From Inhella proteolytica (GTDB lineage Bacteria > Pseudomonadota > Gammaproteobacteria > Burkholderiales > Burkholderiaceae_C): a DNA stretch of 64,000 nt. Below the pieces are notes generated by a model that saw only the letters and a list, made by a program, of their open reading frames with translations, did not search any database and was not told the origin of the DNA. Each line of letters opens with the position of its first letter. Within the stretch, counting starts at the first letter, position 1. A program made the position numbers and the translations under genes. Of the stretch, positions 52,998-62,217 are shown one piece after another. Location: positions 124,001 through 188,000 of the forward strand of contig NZ_JAEDAK010000001.1 in the NCBI RefSeq assembly GCF_016093275.1, given 5' to 3'.

Positions 52998-53600
52998 TTA
53001 GTGAGCGTCCGATGCGCTGGGGGCGGGGTGCAGCAGCCGGTCGGTGTAGGCAATGGCCAGGGCCGAGATCAGGAACACCGCGTGGATGATGGTCTGCCAC
53101 ATCACCACATGCGTCGAGTAGCTCTGCGCGTTGATGAAGGTCTTGAGCAGGTGGATGGACGAGATGCCGATGATGGCCGTGGCCAGCTTGACCTTCAGCA
53201 CCGAAGCGTTCACATGGCTCAGCCATTCGGGCTGGTCCGGGTGGCCTTCCAGGTTCATGCGCGAGACGAAGGTTTCGTAGCCGCCCACGATCACCATGAT
53301 GAGCAGGTTGCTGATCATCACCACGTCGATCAGGCCCAGCACCACCAGCATGATGACGGTTTCGTTCAGCTTGGGCGCCAAGGCCTGTTTGGTCACTGGA
53401 TCGATCGTGACGTAACCGATGCTGGAGACCAGGGTGTTCAGTGCGTCCTGGCTGCCAAAGGCCGCCTCGATCAGGTGCACCAGTTCGACCCAGAAGTGAA
53501 AGACGTAGACCGCCTGAGCCAGGATCAGGCCGAGATAGAGCGGCAGTTGCAGCCAGCGGCTGGCGAAGATCAGATTGGGCAAAGGGCGCAGGTTGGACAT
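52998..53600 (-). CDS. yqhA: UPF0114 / YqhA-family (TIGR00645) membrane protein
   Basis: This 200-residue inner-membrane protein has helices at about 16-36, 85-108, 138-160 and 166-186. It begins NLIFASRWLQLPLYLGLILAQAVYVFHFW, which is the family hallmark. The function is unknown. The ATG is at 53600, and it diverges from acs with a 17-base dyad between them. It ends before its own terminator. Confidence 0.92.
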   Translation of the reverse strand: MSNLRPLPNLIFASRWLQLPLYLGLILAQAVYVFHFWVELVHLIEAAFGSQDALNTLVSSIGYVTIDPVTKQALAPKLNETVIMLVVLGLIDVVMISNLLIMVIVGGYETFVSRMNLEGHPDQPEWLSHVNASVLKVKLATAIIGISSIHLLKTFINAQSYSTHVVMWQTIIHAVFLISALAIAYTDRLLHPAPSASDAH

Positions 53601-53630
53601 GGCTTGCAGTGGGCGGAAAGGCGCGCGATT

Positions 53631-53647
53631 CTAGGGATCGACCCTAG
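53631..53647. promoter_or_regulatory. 17-base dyad operator candidate between yqhA and acs
   Basis: CTAGGG and CCCTAG flank ATCGA: a perfect inverted repeat 86 bases before the acs ATG and 31 bases before the yqhA ATG. It is placed to control both divergent genes. Confidence 0.55.
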
Positions 53648-53733
53648 TGCAGGCGCGAATCGAGGTAAGCACATCGTCAGCGAGGATGCGCACCATTCGT
53701 GTCAACCCTGTTTCGCTTCCATCGGAGAGACCC

Positions 53734-55677
53734 ATGAGCACGCTGTTCCCGCCCCTCACCCAGGCCCGCATCCAAGGCATGGCCGCCTACCAGGCGCTGT
53801 GCGACGAGGCCGAGCGCGATTACGCCGGCTACTGGGCCCGCCTGGGCCGCGAGTACATCAGCTGGAAGCAACCCTTCACGAAGAGCCTGGACGACAGCCA
53901 GGCCCCGTTCTTCAAGTGGTTCGAGGATGGGCTGCTGAACGTCTCCTACAACTGCCTGGACCGGCATGTGGAAGCCGGCCGCGGCGACCGCACGGCCATC
54001 ATCTTCGAGACCGATGACGGCCAGGTGCGCAACACCAGCTACAGCCAGCTGCTCGCGCTGACCTGCCGGCTGGCCAATGCGCTCAAGGCCAAGGGCGTGA
54101 AGAAGGGCGACCGCGTCGTCATCTACATGCCGATGTCGGTGGAGGGCGTCGCCGCCATGCAGGCATGCGCGCGCATCGGCGCCACGCACTCGGTGGTGTT
54201 TGGCGGCTTCTCCGCGCAGAGCCTGCGCGACCGCATCCAGGACGCCGGCGCCGTGGCCCTGATCACCGCCGATGAGCAGTTGCGCGGCGGCAAGGCCCTG
54301 CCGCTGAAGGCCATCGTCGACGACGCGCTGGCCGACGGCGCTTGCCCGACGTTGAAGGACGTGATCGTCTACAAGCGCACCGGCGGCGCCATCAACTGGA
54401 CCGCGCACCGCGACCACTGGCTGCACGAGCTGACCGAGCAGCAGCCCGAGACCTGCGAGCCCGAGTGGGTCGATGCCGAGCACCCGCTGTTCCTGCTCTA
54501 CACCTCCGGCTCCACCGGCAAGCCCAAGGGCGTGCAGCACAGCAGTGGCGGCTACCTGCTGCATGCGGCGCTGACCACCAGCTGGACCTTCGACCTGCAG
54601 GACAGCGATGTGTTCTGGTGCACGGCCGACATCGGCTGGGTCACCGGCCACAGCTACATCGCCTACGGCCCGCTGGCCCTGGGTGGCACCGAGCTGGTGT
54701 TCGAGGGCGTGCCCACCTACCCGGATGCCGGTCGCTTCTGGCAGATGATCCAGAAGCACAAGGTGACGGTGTTCTACACGGCGCCGACGGCCATCCGCTC
54801 GCTCATCAAGGCGGCCGAAACCACGCCGGCGGTGCATCCCAAGAACTACGACCTCAGCAGCCTGCGCATCCTGGGCAGCGTGGGGGAGCCCATCAACCCG
54901 GCTGCCTGGCTCTGGTACTACGAAAACGTGGGGGGCAGCCGCTGCCCCATCATGGACACCTGGTGGCAGACCGAGACCGGCGGCCACATGATCACGCCGC
55001 TGCCCGGTGTGACGCCGCAACTGCCCGGCTCCTGCACCTTGCCCTTCCCGGGCATCCAGGCCGCCATCGTGGACGAGACCGGGCACGATGTGCCGAACGG
55101 GCAGGGCGGCATCCTGGTCGTCAAGAAGCCCTGGCCCAGCATGATCCGCACCATCTGGGGCGACCCGGAGCGCTACAAGAAGAGCTACTTCCCCGAGGAG
55201 CTCAAGGGCTACTACCTGGCGGGCGACGGCGCCAGCCGCGCGGCCGACACGGGCTACTTCACCATCACGGGCCGCATTGACGACGTGCTCAACGTCAGCG
55301 GCCACCGCATGGGCACGATGGAGATCGAGTCGGCGCTGGTGTCGCACACCGAGCTGGTGGCCGAGGCCGCCGTGGTGGGTCGCCCCGACGACCTGACCGG
55401 CGAAGCCATCTGTGCCTTCGTGGTGCTCAAGCGCAGCCGCCCCACGGGCGATGAGGCCAAGGCCATCGCCAACGAACTGCGCAACTGGGTGGCCAAGGAG
55501 ATCGGCCCGATCGCCAAGCCCAAGGAAATCCGGTTCGGCGACAACCTGCCCAAGACCCGCAGCGGCAAGATCATGCGGCGCCTGCTGCGCTCGCTGGCCA
55601 AGGGTGAGGCAGTTACGCAGGACACCTCGACCCTGGAAAATCCCGCAATCCTGGATCAATTGGCCAAGGCCAATTGA
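53734..55677 (+). CDS. acs: Acetyl-CoA synthetase
   Basis: This enzyme activates acetate to acetyl-CoA with ATP, through acetyl-AMP, in the cytoplasm. Adenylate-forming motifs: [56 protein letters not shown] and the acetylation-controlled lysine in [14 protein letters not shown]. At 647 residues it is of normal length. CGGAGAGACCC precedes the ATG at 53734. It lies 86 bases past the 17-base dyad. Its last 13 codons are repeated 127 bases downstream (see the repeat entries). With actP it makes an acetate-use set. Confidence 0.97.
   Translation: MSTLFPPLTQARIQGMAAYQALCDEAERDYAGYWARLGREYISWKQPFTKSLDDSQAPFFKWFEDGLLNVSYNCLDRHVEAGRGDRTAIIFETDDGQVRNTSYSQLLALTCRLANALKAKGVKKGDRVVIYMPMSVEGVAAMQACARIGATHSVVFGGFSAQSLRDRIQDAGAVALITADEQLRGGKALPLKAIVDDALADGACPTLKDVIVYKRTGGAINWTAHRDHWLHELTEQQPETCEPEWVDAEHPLFLLYTSGSTGKPKGVQHSSGGYLLHAALTTSWTFDLQDSDVFWCTADIGWVTGHSYIAYGPLALGGTELVFEGVPTYPDAGRFWQMIQKHKVTVFYTAPTAIRSLIKAAETTPAVHPKNYDLSSLRILGSVGEPINPAAWLWYYENVGGSRCPIMDTWWQTETGGHMITPLPGVTPQLPGSCTLPFPGIQAAIVDETGHDVPNGQGGILVVKKPWPSMIRTIWGDPERYKKSYFPEELKGYYLAGDGASRAADTGYFTITGRIDDVLNVSGHRMGTMEIESALVSHTELVAEAAVVGRPDDLTGEAICAFVVLKRSRPTGDEAKAIANELRNWVAKEIGPIAKPKEIRFGDNLPKTRSGKIMRRLLRSLAKGEAVTQDTSTLENPAILDQLAKAN
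55639..55677 (+). repeat. First copy of the repeated acs 3' end
   Basis: The last 12 codons and stop of acs. The same 39 bases, with one difference (T for C before TGA), recur at 55766-55804. Confidence 0.93.
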
Positions 55678-55729
55678 TCCAGGGCGCCCGCAGGGCAGCA
55701 TGCGCCAGCATGCCGGAGGGATTTGGGGT

Positions 55730-55758
55730 CCGCTCATATCGCGCAGCGATGTGAGCGG
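55730..55758. other. Hairpin between the two acs-end copies
   Basis: CCGCTCATATCGC and GCGATGTGAGCGG pair over 13 bases (one G-U) around a GCA loop. A smaller GCATGC pair lies at 55698-55713. Confidence 0.8.
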
Positions 55759-55765
55759 GCACCAG

Positions 55766-55804
55766 AATCCCGCAATCCTGGATCAATTGGCCAAGGCCAA
55801 CTGA
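55766..55804 (+). repeat. Second copy of the acs 3' end
   Basis: This copy of the 39-base end of acs ([12 protein letters not shown] plus stop) stands 127 bases beyond the first. It is in no gene of its own. The acs terminator follows it. Confidence 0.93.
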
Positions 55805-55821
55805 GGCGCCAGCGCCAAAGC

Positions 55822-55847
55822 AAACGGGCCCCGCGGGGCCCGTTTTT
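55822..55847. terminator. Terminator between acs and the cytochrome gene
   Basis: A 12-base palindrome AAACGGGCCCCG with its complement, ending in TTTTT on the plus strand, ends acs and the converging cytochrome gene. Confidence 0.92.
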
Positions 55848-55869
55848 CATGGACGCGTCGGCGTCCGCT

Positions 55870-56181
55870 TCACTTGGTCGTCAGGATCCAGGTGGCCAGC
55901 TTCTTGGCTTCGTCGGCGGTGACCTGGTTCGGCGGCATCGGCACCTCACCCCAGGCGCCCTTGCCGCCCTTGATGATCTTCTCGGCCAGCATGTCGGCAG
56001 CCTTCTTGTCCTTGGCGTACTTGGCGGCCACGTCCTTGTAGGAGGGGCCCACCACCTTCTTGTCCACGGCGTGGCAGGCCATGCAGTTCTTCTTCTGCGC
56101 CAGTGCCAGATCGGCCATGGCGGCGTTGGCGGTCATCATGCCGGCGGCGGCCAGCAGAACGGAACGCAAGATCGTCTTCAT
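55870..56181 (-). CDS. Periplasmic c-type cytochrome (c551/c552-like)
   Basis: This 103-residue class I cytochrome c has a signal peptide ending AAMA, the heme motif CMACH at residues 33-37 and the axial Met82 in VPMPPNQ. It should carry electrons in the periplasm, for example to a cytochrome oxidase or peroxidase. The ATG at 56181 is decided by AAGGAC upstream and by the signal peptide; a longer upstream frame overlaps the divergent gene. It diverges from the Trp-rich protein gene. Confidence 0.92.
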   Translation of the reverse strand: MKTILRSVLLAAAGMMTANAAMADLALAQKKNCMACHAVDKKVVGPSYKDVAAKYAKDKKAADMLAEKIIKGGKGAWGEVPMPPNQVTADEAKKLATWILTTK

Positions 56182-56287
56182 CGAGAGGTCCTTGTCAGGG
56201 GGAGGGAGGAGGGGAGTGGCCAGGATTGTGCGGGCAAGCGGGCCGTTCGAGACTACAGTGATGGCGGACTGAACAGCGAGGTTTGCC

Positions 56288-56536
56288 ATGTGGCTGGTGA
56301 TCGTGGGCGTGTTGTTGATTCTGCTCAAGTTTGCGGATGTATCGCCGGTGGCGGGCTGGTCCTGGCTCTGGGTGCTCTCTCCGCTGGTGGGTGCCGCCAT
56401 CTGGTGGGTTTGGGCCGACAGCTCCGGCTACACGCAGCGCAAGGCCATGCAGCGCATGGATGAGAAGAAGGAAGAGCGCCGCCAGCGCGCCCTGGAGGCC
56501 ATCGGTCAGGCGGACCCCCGCAAGCGCAAGAAGTGA
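56288..56536 (+). CDS. Small Trp-rich membrane protein (TIGR04438 type)
   Basis: This 82-residue protein has a hydrophobic N-terminal half with seven tryptophans (for example AGWSWLWVL and AAIWWVWAD) and a charged helical tail DEKKEERRQRALEAIG. It matches the small Trp-rich family TIGR04438 found in Burkholderiales. The function is unknown. It converges with ilvD, whose stop lies 22 bases away, without a visible terminator. Confidence 0.85.
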   Translation: MWLVIVGVLLILLKFADVSPVAGWSWLWVLSPLVGAAIWWVWADSSGYTQRKAMQRMDEKKEERRQRALEAIGQADPRKRKK

Positions 56537-56558
56537 GCGGCGCAAGCCTGGCTGGCGC

Positions 56559-58241
56559 TTACTCGAACTTGTCCAACACCGCGCCGCTGCTGGCCGAGCT
56601 GGCGTTGAAGGCGAACTTGGCCAGCACCCCGCGCGTGTAGCGCGGCGCCGGGCGCACCCAGGTCGCCTTGCGGCGCGCGATCTCTTCGGCCGGCACGTTC
56701 AGCTGCAGCAGCAGTTGGTGGGCGTCGATGGTGATCGAGTCGCCTTCCTGCACCAGGGCGATGGTGCCGCCCTCGTAGGCCTCGGGCGCCACGTGGCCGA
56801 CCACCATGCCCCAGGTGCCGCCGCTGAAGCGGCCGTCGGTGATGAGGCCGACCGATTCGCCCAGACCCTGGCCGATCAGCGCGCCGGTCGGGGCCAGCAT
56901 CTCCGGCATGCCGGGGCCGCCCTTGGGGCCGAGGTACCGGAGCACCATCACGTCACCCGCCTGGATCTTGCCGGCCATGATGGCGGCCAGCGCCGATTGC
57001 TCGTCGTCGAACACCCGCGCCGGGCCGGTGATGACGGGGTTCTTCAGGCCGGTGATCTTGGCGACGCAGCCCTCTGGCGAGAGATTGCCCTTCAGGATGG
57101 CCAGATGGCCCTCGGAGTAGATCGGCTGGCTGACCGGGCGAATCACGTCCTGGTCGGCGCGCAGGTCCGGCACCTCGGCCAGGTTCTCGGCCACCGTCTT
57201 GCCGGTGATGGTGATGCAGTCACCGTGCAGCAGGCCATGCTTCAGCAGCTCCTTCATCACGGCCGGGATGCCTCCGGCGCGGTGCAGGTCGATGGCCAGG
57301 TACTTGCCGCTGGGCTTGAGATCGCAGAGAACGGGTGTGCGGCGGCGCACACGCTCGAAGTCGTCGATCGTCCATTCGACGCCGGCCGCGTGGGCAATTG
57401 CCAGGTAGTGCAGCACGGCGTTGGTGGAGCCGCCCGTGGCCATGATGACGGCCACGGCGTTCTCGATCGCCTGCTTGGTGACGATGTCCTTGGGCTTCAG
57501 GTCGGCCTTGACGGCCTCGACCAGGATGGCCGCGGCTCGTTTGACGTTCTCCACCACCTCGTCCTCGACGTTGGCCATGGTGGAGGAGTAGGGCAGGCTG
57601 ATGCCCAGCGCCTCGAAGGACGAGCTCATGGTGTTGGCGGTGTACATGCCGCCGCAGGAGCCGCTGCCGGGGATGGCGCGCTTCTCGATCTGGCAGAAGT
57701 CCTCTTCGCTCATCTTGCCGGCGCTGAACTGGCCGACCGCCTCGAAGACCGAGACGATGTTCAGGTCCTGGCCCTTGTACTTGCCGGGCAGGATGGTGCC
57801 GCCGTAGATGTAGAGCGAGGGCACGTTGGCGCGCAGCATGCCCATCAGGCCGCCGGGCATGTTCTTGTCGCAGCCGCCGATCACCAGCACGCCGTCCATC
57901 CATTGGCCGCCCACGCAGGTTTCCACGCAATCGGCAATCACCTCTCTGGAGACGAGCGAGTACTTCATGCCCTCGGTGCCCATGGCCATGCCGTCGCTGA
58001 TGGTGGGTGTGCCGAACACCTGCGGGTTGGCGCCGGCTTCCTTGAGGCCGATCACGGCGGCATCGGCCAGCTTCTGCAGGCCGGAGTTGCAGGGCGTGAT
58101 GGTCGAGTGGCCATTGGCCACGCCGATCATGGGCTTGCCGAAGTCGCCCTCCTGGTAGCCCATGCCGTAGTACATGGAGCGGTTGGGCGCGCGGGCCACG
58201 CCTTCGGTGATGTTCTTGGAGCGGCGGTTGGCGGCGGTCAT
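56559..58241 (-). CDS. ilvD: Dihydroxy-acid dehydratase
   Basis: This 560-residue iron-sulfur enzyme converts dihydroxy-acids to keto-acids, the third step in valine, isoleucine and leucine synthesis. Cluster cysteines lie in [10 protein letters not shown], in CVETCVGG and in [16 protein letters not shown]. The C-terminal [24 protein letters not shown] is typical. The ATG at 58241 starts [14 protein letters not shown]. It diverges from a LysR regulator gene, which may control it. Confidence 0.96.
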   Translation of the reverse strand: MTAANRRSKNITEGVARAPNRSMYYGMGYQEGDFGKPMIGVANGHSTITPCNSGLQKLADAAVIGLKEAGANPQVFGTPTISDGMAMGTEGMKYSLVSREVIADCVETCVGGQWMDGVLVIGGCDKNMPGGLMGMLRANVPSLYIYGGTILPGKYKGQDLNIVSVFEAVGQFSAGKMSEEDFCQIEKRAIPGSGSCGGMYTANTMSSSFEALGISLPYSSTMANVEDEVVENVKRAAAILVEAVKADLKPKDIVTKQAIENAVAVIMATGGSTNAVLHYLAIAHAAGVEWTIDDFERVRRRTPVLCDLKPSGKYLAIDLHRAGGIPAVMKELLKHGLLHGDCITITGKTVAENLAEVPDLRADQDVIRPVSQPIYSEGHLAILKGNLSPEGCVAKITGLKNPVITGPARVFDDEQSALAAIMAGKIQAGDVMVLRYLGPKGGPGMPEMLAPTGALIGQGLGESVGLITDGRFSGGTWGMVVGHVAPEAYEGGTIALVQEGDSITIDAHQLLLQLNVPAEEIARRKATWVRPAPRYTRGVLAKFAFNASSASSGAVLDKFE

Positions 58242-58274
58242 GGTGCGGTCCGGTGCAAGAAAGGGGAGGGCAGT

Positions 58275-58288
58275 ATTCCAACCCGAAT
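58275..58288. promoter_or_regulatory. ATTC-N6-GAAT dyad in the ilvD/LysR gap
   Basis: ATTCCAACCCGAAT has inverted ATTC/GAAT ends and resembles the palindrome at the LysR start; candidate regulator site nearer ilvD. Confidence 0.35.
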
Positions 58289-58307
58289 CCATTCGATCAA
58301 GACTGCT

Positions 58308-58337
58308 TATTGCGCGTCAATAATTCCAAAATGGAAT
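58308..58337. promoter_or_regulatory. Two abutting 15-base dyads over the LysR start
   Basis: TATTGCGCGTCAATA at 58308-58322 is followed directly by ATTCCAAAATGGAAT at 58323-58337. The second contains the ATG start of the LysR gene. They are candidate binding sites of the LysR protein itself. Confidence 0.5.
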
Positions 58338-59221
58338 CAATCGACCCGCAGACCGCGCGCCTCTTCCTGGTGTTGGCCGAGGAGCTGCACTTCGGCCGCG
58401 CCGCCGAGCGCCTGGGCTGGCGCCAGCCCCAGGTGTCCAAGACGCTGCAGGCGCTGGAGGCGCGCTGCGGCGTGGCCTTGCTGGAGCGCAGCAGCCGCCG
58501 CGTGCGCCTGACCGCCGCCGGCCAGGCCTTGCGCGAGCCCTTGGCAGATTGGCTGCGCCAGGCCGAGGCGCTGCCACAGCTGGCGCGTGCGGCGGCCAGC
58601 GGGCTGCAGGGGCGGCTGCGCGTGGGCCTGGTCTCGCCTGCCGGCTTTGGCCCCTTGCCGCAGTGGCTGCGCAGCTTTCGCGATGCCCACCCCGGTGTGG
58701 AACTGGTGCTGCGCGAGGCCACGCTGGACCTGCAGCTGCAGGCCCTGCAGGCCGGCCAGATGGACGTCGGCCTGGTGCTGCAGCCCGCGGGCGCGCCGCC
58801 GCTGGGCCTGGCCCACCAGCGGGTGGCCAGCGAACCCTTCGTGCTGGCCCTGCCCAGCGCCATGCGCGAACGGCTGGGCGAGCGCCCGGCGCTGGCCGAG
58901 CTGCTCGCCCAGCCCCTGGTGCTGTTCCCGCGCGAGATCGCCCCGGCGCTGCACGACGCCGTGCTCGACTTCTACCGCGCCCAGGGCGTGCAGGTGCAGC
59001 CCGTGCAGCGGGCGGTGCAGATGGCCACGCTGATCCATCTCGTGTCGGCGGATTTCGGCCTGGCCTGGGTGCCGGCTTCGCTGCAGGCCCTACAGCGCGA
59101 CGGCGTGGTGTACCGCCCGGCCCCGCGCGGTGCGCCGACCTGCGAGACCTGGCTGATCTGGCAGGAACCCGCCGCGCCGGTGGTGCAGCGCTTCATCGAT
59201 CATCTGCCGCTGCGGCGATGA
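58331..59221 (+). CDS. LysR-family transcriptional regulator
   Basis: This 296-residue DNA-binding regulator has a winged helix at residues 1-60 with RAAERLGWRQPQVSKTLQALEARCGVALLERSSRRVRLTAAG and an effector-binding domain after about 90. It is divergent from ilvD and may regulate branched-chain amino-acid synthesis; the ligand is not known. No Shine-Dalgarno site is seen, and the ATG lies inside a palindrome, so self-repression by blocking the start is possible. The TPR gene follows after 80 bases. Confidence 0.9.
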   Translation: MESIDPQTARLFLVLAEELHFGRAAERLGWRQPQVSKTLQALEARCGVALLERSSRRVRLTAAGQALREPLADWLRQAEALPQLARAAASGLQGRLRVGLVSPAGFGPLPQWLRSFRDAHPGVELVLREATLDLQLQALQAGQMDVGLVLQPAGAPPLGLAHQRVASEPFVLALPSAMRERLGERPALAELLAQPLVLFPREIAPALHDAVLDFYRAQGVQVQPVQRAVQMATLIHLVSADFGLAWVPASLQALQRDGVVYRPAPRGAPTCETWLIWQEPAAPVVQRFIDHLPLRR

Positions 59222-59301
59222 TGCGCGCCGTCCTGGGCAACCCCAGTCAACCCCGGACCCCTGCGCCTCCGTTTTCGCCTGCCTCTGTCACTCCTCGCGC
59301 C

Positions 59302-60276
59302 ATGCGGACCCTGCTCCTCACCCTTGTGCTGACCTGCTCCAGCCTGCCCGCTGCCGCGGCCCTGTTCCAGGATGCGGCGCTGCAGCGCCTGTTCGACCAG
59401 GGCAAGGATGACGAGCTGCTGCGCGAATCGCGCAGCCGCAGCGGCCCCGACGGCTGGGTCGGGCAGGCCTTGGCCCAGGCCTTGCCCAACGACGCCGCGG
59501 CGTTGGCCCGGGCCGGTCAGGCCGCCGAGCAATGCGTGCAGCTGCACCCGCAGTCCGCCCCTTGCCAGGTGGCCCAGGGGGTGGTGCTGGGCGTGGAGGC
59601 CTTGCGCGGCGGTTGGCTGCGGGGCCTGGGGCTGCTGGGGCGCATCCGCGGTGCGTTTGAGAAGGCGGTGGCACTGGACCCCGCGCTCTTCGAGGCACGC
59701 AGCCATCTGCAGCAGCTCTACCTGTTGGTGCCCGGCCTGGTGGGCGGCGGGCGCGATCGGGCCGAGGCCCTGGAGCGTGAGATCCGGGAGCGCCACCCCG
59801 AGCAGGCGCGCCTGCTGCGCGCCCGTTTGGCCTCGCGTGACAAGCGCTGGGAAGAAGCCGAGCGCGAGCTGGCGGCCATCCAGATGGGCGATTCGCTGAG
59901 CTTCCAGAACGATGTGCTGCAGGCCTGGACCACGCTCTCGCGCCAATGGATGAAGGCCAACGACCACGCCCGTGCCCGCGCCCGCTTCGAAGCCCTGGCC
60001 AGCCAGCTGCCCGGGCTGGCCCAGCCGGTCTACCTGCTGGGCCGTGTGGCGGCCGATGCCGGCGAGCACGAAGAGGCCATCAAGCACTACATCCGCGCGC
60101 GCACCTTGCTGGGCGCGGAGGCCTTGCCGCTGGACCATCGCATCGGGCTTGCGCTGGAGGAACTGGGCCGCAAGGAGGCCGCGCGCGAGCATCTGCGTCG
60201 CTTCCTGAACGACCGCCACGCCGCGCCCAACGCGCTGGAAGACGCCCGCAAGCACCTGCGTGCGCTGGAGAACTGA
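59302..60276 (+). CDS. Secreted TPR-repeat protein
   Basis: This 324-residue protein has a signal peptide MRTLLLTLVLTCSSLPAAA and TPR-like helical repeats through residues 60-310, for example GEHEEAIKHYIRARTLLGAEALPLDHRIGLALEELGRKEAAREHLRRFL. It is probably periplasmic and mediates protein contacts. The ATG at 59302 is chosen because it starts the signal peptide; earlier codons in the frame are not coding-like. Function unknown. lgt follows. Confidence 0.8.
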   Translation: MRTLLLTLVLTCSSLPAAAALFQDAALQRLFDQGKDDELLRESRSRSGPDGWVGQALAQALPNDAAALARAGQAAEQCVQLHPQSAPCQVAQGVVLGVEALRGGWLRGLGLLGRIRGAFEKAVALDPALFEARSHLQQLYLLVPGLVGGGRDRAEALEREIRERHPEQARLLRARLASRDKRWEEAERELAAIQMGDSLSFQNDVLQAWTTLSRQWMKANDHARARARFEALASQLPGLAQPVYLLGRVAADAGEHEEAIKHYIRARTLLGAEALPLDHRIGLALEELGRKEAAREHLRRFLNDRHAAPNALEDARKHLRALEN

Positions 60277-60327
60277 AAGGGCCGGCTGACTACACTGCCG
60301 GCCCTCTTTCCTCTCTCCCTGCCGCCC

Positions 60328-61128
60328 ATGTGGGTCCATCCGCAGTTTGATCCCGTGGCCCTGCGCCTGGGGCCCCTGGCCATCCACTGGTATGGCCTGA
60401 GCTACCTGCTCGCCTTTGCGCTGTTCTTCTACCTGGTGCGCCGCCGCATGGCCGCCGCGCCGCAGGCGGGCTGGCAGGCGCGCGATGTCGACGACCTGCT
60501 GTTCTTCGGCGTGCTGGGCGTCGTGCTGGGCGGGCGCCTGGGCTATGTGCTGTTCTACAAGCCGGCCTACTACCTTGCGCACCCGCTCGAGGCGCTGATG
60601 GTCTGGCAGGGCGGCATGTCCTTCCACGGCGGGCTGCTCGGGGTCATCGTGGCGCTGGCCCTGTATGCGCGCTCGCGTCAGCGGCCCTTTCTGCAGGTGA
60701 CCGACCTGGTGGCGCCCTGCGTGCCCACCGGCATTGCCGCAGTGCGCCTGCTGGGCAACTTTGTCAACGGCGAGCTGTGGGGCCGGGTGGCTGCGGCAGA
60801 CGTGCCCTGGGCGATGGTCTTTCCGCAGGCCCCCGACCGCCTGCCCCGCCACCCCTCGCAGATCTACCAGGCGCTCGGCGAGGGCCTGCTGCTTTTCGTC
60901 ATCCTGTGGTTCTATGCGCGCAAGCCGCGGCCCCTGGGGGCGCTGAGCGGCCTCTTCCTGGTCGGCTACGGCTGCCTGCGCTTCGTGGCCGAGTACTTCC
61001 GCGAGCCCGATGACTTTCTGGGCCTGCGCTGGCTGCAGCTCAGCCAGGGCCAGTGGTTGTGTGTGCCCATGGTGCTGGGGGGCGTGGCCTTGATGCTGTG
61101 GAGCGCACGCAAGGGGAACAAGGCATGA
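60328..61128 (+). CDS. lgt: Phosphatidylglycerol:prolipoprotein diacylglyceryl transferase
   Basis: Lgt attaches diacylglycerol to the lipobox cysteine of prolipoproteins; this organism has several such lipoproteins in the window. It is a 266-residue inner-membrane enzyme with about seven helices. The HGGLLG motif lies in [12 protein letters not shown] and the essential arginine in [26 protein letters not shown] is the later signature. It overlaps dnaQ by 4 bases. Confidence 0.96.
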   Translation: MWVHPQFDPVALRLGPLAIHWYGLSYLLAFALFFYLVRRRMAAAPQAGWQARDVDDLLFFGVLGVVLGGRLGYVLFYKPAYYLAHPLEALMVWQGGMSFHGGLLGVIVALALYARSRQRPFLQVTDLVAPCVPTGIAAVRLLGNFVNGELWGRVAAADVPWAMVFPQAPDRLPRHPSQIYQALGEGLLLFVILWFYARKPRPLGALSGLFLVGYGCLRFVAEYFREPDDFLGLRWLQLSQGQWLCVPMVLGGVALMLWSARKGNKA

Positions 61129-61853
61129 GACAGATCTTCTTCGACACCGAAACCACCGGCCTGGAAGCCGAGGGCGGCGACCGCGTCGTCGAGATCGGCT
61201 GCGTGGAGATGGTCAACCGCCAGCTCACCGGCCGGCATCTGCATGTCTACCTGAACCCGCAGCGCGACATGCCCGAGGAGGCCTTCAAGGTTCACGGCCT
61301 GTCGGCCGCCTTTCTGGCCGACAAGCCCCTGTTCGCCGACAAGGCCGACGAGGTGATGGACTTCCTGGCCGGCGCCCAGCTGGTGATCCACAACGCCGCG
61401 TTCGACATCGGCTTCATGAATGCCGAGCTGCGCCGCTGTGGCCGCCCGCCCGTGATGGAGCGAGTGGCCAGCGTGCTGGACACCTGGCAGCTGGCCAAGG
61501 AGCTCTTTCCCGGCAAGGCCAATTCGCTCGATGCCCTGTGCCGCCGCCTCGAAGTGGACAACAGCGGCCGCACCTACCACGGCGCCTTGCTGGATGCCGA
61601 ACTGCTGGCCGAGGTGTACGTGCGCCTCACGCGCGGCCAGCACAGCCTGCTGGGCGACGAGCAGCAGTCCAACAGCCAGGGCGAGGACGAGCAGCTGGAA
61701 GCGTTTGACTTCGCCAGCCTGAATCTGCCGGTGCTGAGCGCCACGGAAGCCGAGCGCCAGGCGCATGACAAGTTGCTGGTCGGCCTGGACAAGGAAAGCG
61801 GTGGCAAGACGATTTGGCGGAGCTTGCAGGAAGCCGCAAAAGCCGTGGCATAA
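61125..61853 (+). CDS. dnaQ: DNA polymerase III epsilon subunit (proofreading exonuclease)
   Basis: This subunit removes mispaired bases 3'-5' during replication. Exonuclease motifs: Exo[11 protein letters not shown] (Asp, Glu), Exo[15 protein letters not shown] and Exo[17 protein letters not shown]. The C-terminal part should bind the alpha subunit. At 242 residues its length is typical. The ATG at 61125 overlaps the lgt stop (ATGA), with AAGGGG upstream. The -10 of the tRNA genes lies in its last codons. Confidence 0.95.
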   Translation: MRQIFFDTETTGLEAEGGDRVVEIGCVEMVNRQLTGRHLHVYLNPQRDMPEEAFKVHGLSAAFLADKPLFADKADEVMDFLAGAQLVIHNAAFDIGFMNAELRRCGRPPVMERVASVLDTWQLAKELFPGKANSLDALCRRLEVDNSGRTYHGALLDAELLAEVYVRLTRGQHSLLGDEQQSNSQGEDEQLEAFDFASLNLPVLSATEAERQAHDKLLVGLDKESGGKTIWRSLQEAAKAVA

Positions 61854-61854
61854 T
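61849..61854 (+). promoter_or_regulatory. -10 box for the tRNA-Val pair
   Basis: CATAAT overlaps the dnaQ stop. It is followed by GGCGAGCTTTCCC, 42 bases before the first tRNA. Confidence 0.55.
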
Positions 61855-61895
61855 GGCGAGCTTTCCCGGGCACAGCGATTCAGCCGCTGAAAACC

Positions 61896-61970
61896 GGGCG
61901 GTTAGCTCAGCGGTAGAGCACTGCCTTCACACGGCAGGGGTCGCAGGTTCGAACCCTGCACCGCCCACCA
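61896..61970 (+). tRNA. tRNA-Val (anticodon CAC), first copy
   Basis: This 75-base tRNA with encoded CCA has the acceptor stem GGGCGGT/ACCGCCC, a D arm GTTAGCTCAGCGGTAGAGC region, the anticodon stem CTGCC/GGCAG with loop TTCACAC (anticodon CAC, valine GTG codon), and the T loop GGTTCGAACC. GTG is a main valine codon in this GC-rich genome. An identical copy follows 98 bases later. Confidence 0.96.
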
Positions 61971-61993
61971 AAATCAGGCTGAATCCCGCAACC

Positions 61994-62068
61994 GGGCGGT
62001 TAGCTCAGCGGTAGAGCACTGCCTTCACACGGCAGGGGTCGCAGGTTCGAACCCTGCACCGCCCACCA
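61994..62068 (+). tRNA. tRNA-Val (anticodon CAC), second copy
   Basis: Identical to the first copy over all 75 bases. The spacer of 23 bases is AT-richer than its surroundings. The two are made from one transcript that ends at the terminator after it. Confidence 0.96.
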
Positions 62069-62072
62069 AAAC

Positions 62073-62109
62073 AAAACGCGACCCCTGGTCTTCCAGCGGT
62101 CGCGTTTTT
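62073..62109 (+). terminator. Terminator after the tRNA-Val pair
   Basis: AAAACGCGACC pairs with GGTCGCGTTTT around an inner CTGG/CCAG stem and is followed by TTTG. Confidence 0.9.
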
Positions 62110-62166
62110 GTTTGCTGCGCTTCATTCCTGTGCTGCATAAGCAATGCCGGGAAACTTCGTTGGCCT

Positions 62167-62183
62167 GCGCAAGCGGCTTGCGC
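62167..62183. other. Small inverted repeat before cysB
   Basis: GCGCAAG and CTTGCGC are separated by CGG and lie 34 bases before the ATG, just upstream of a -10-like CACACT box. It may bind a regulator. Confidence 0.4.
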
Positions 62184-62217
62184 ACACTGCGCGGCTCAGC
62201 GCAACTCCGTGGCTCCC

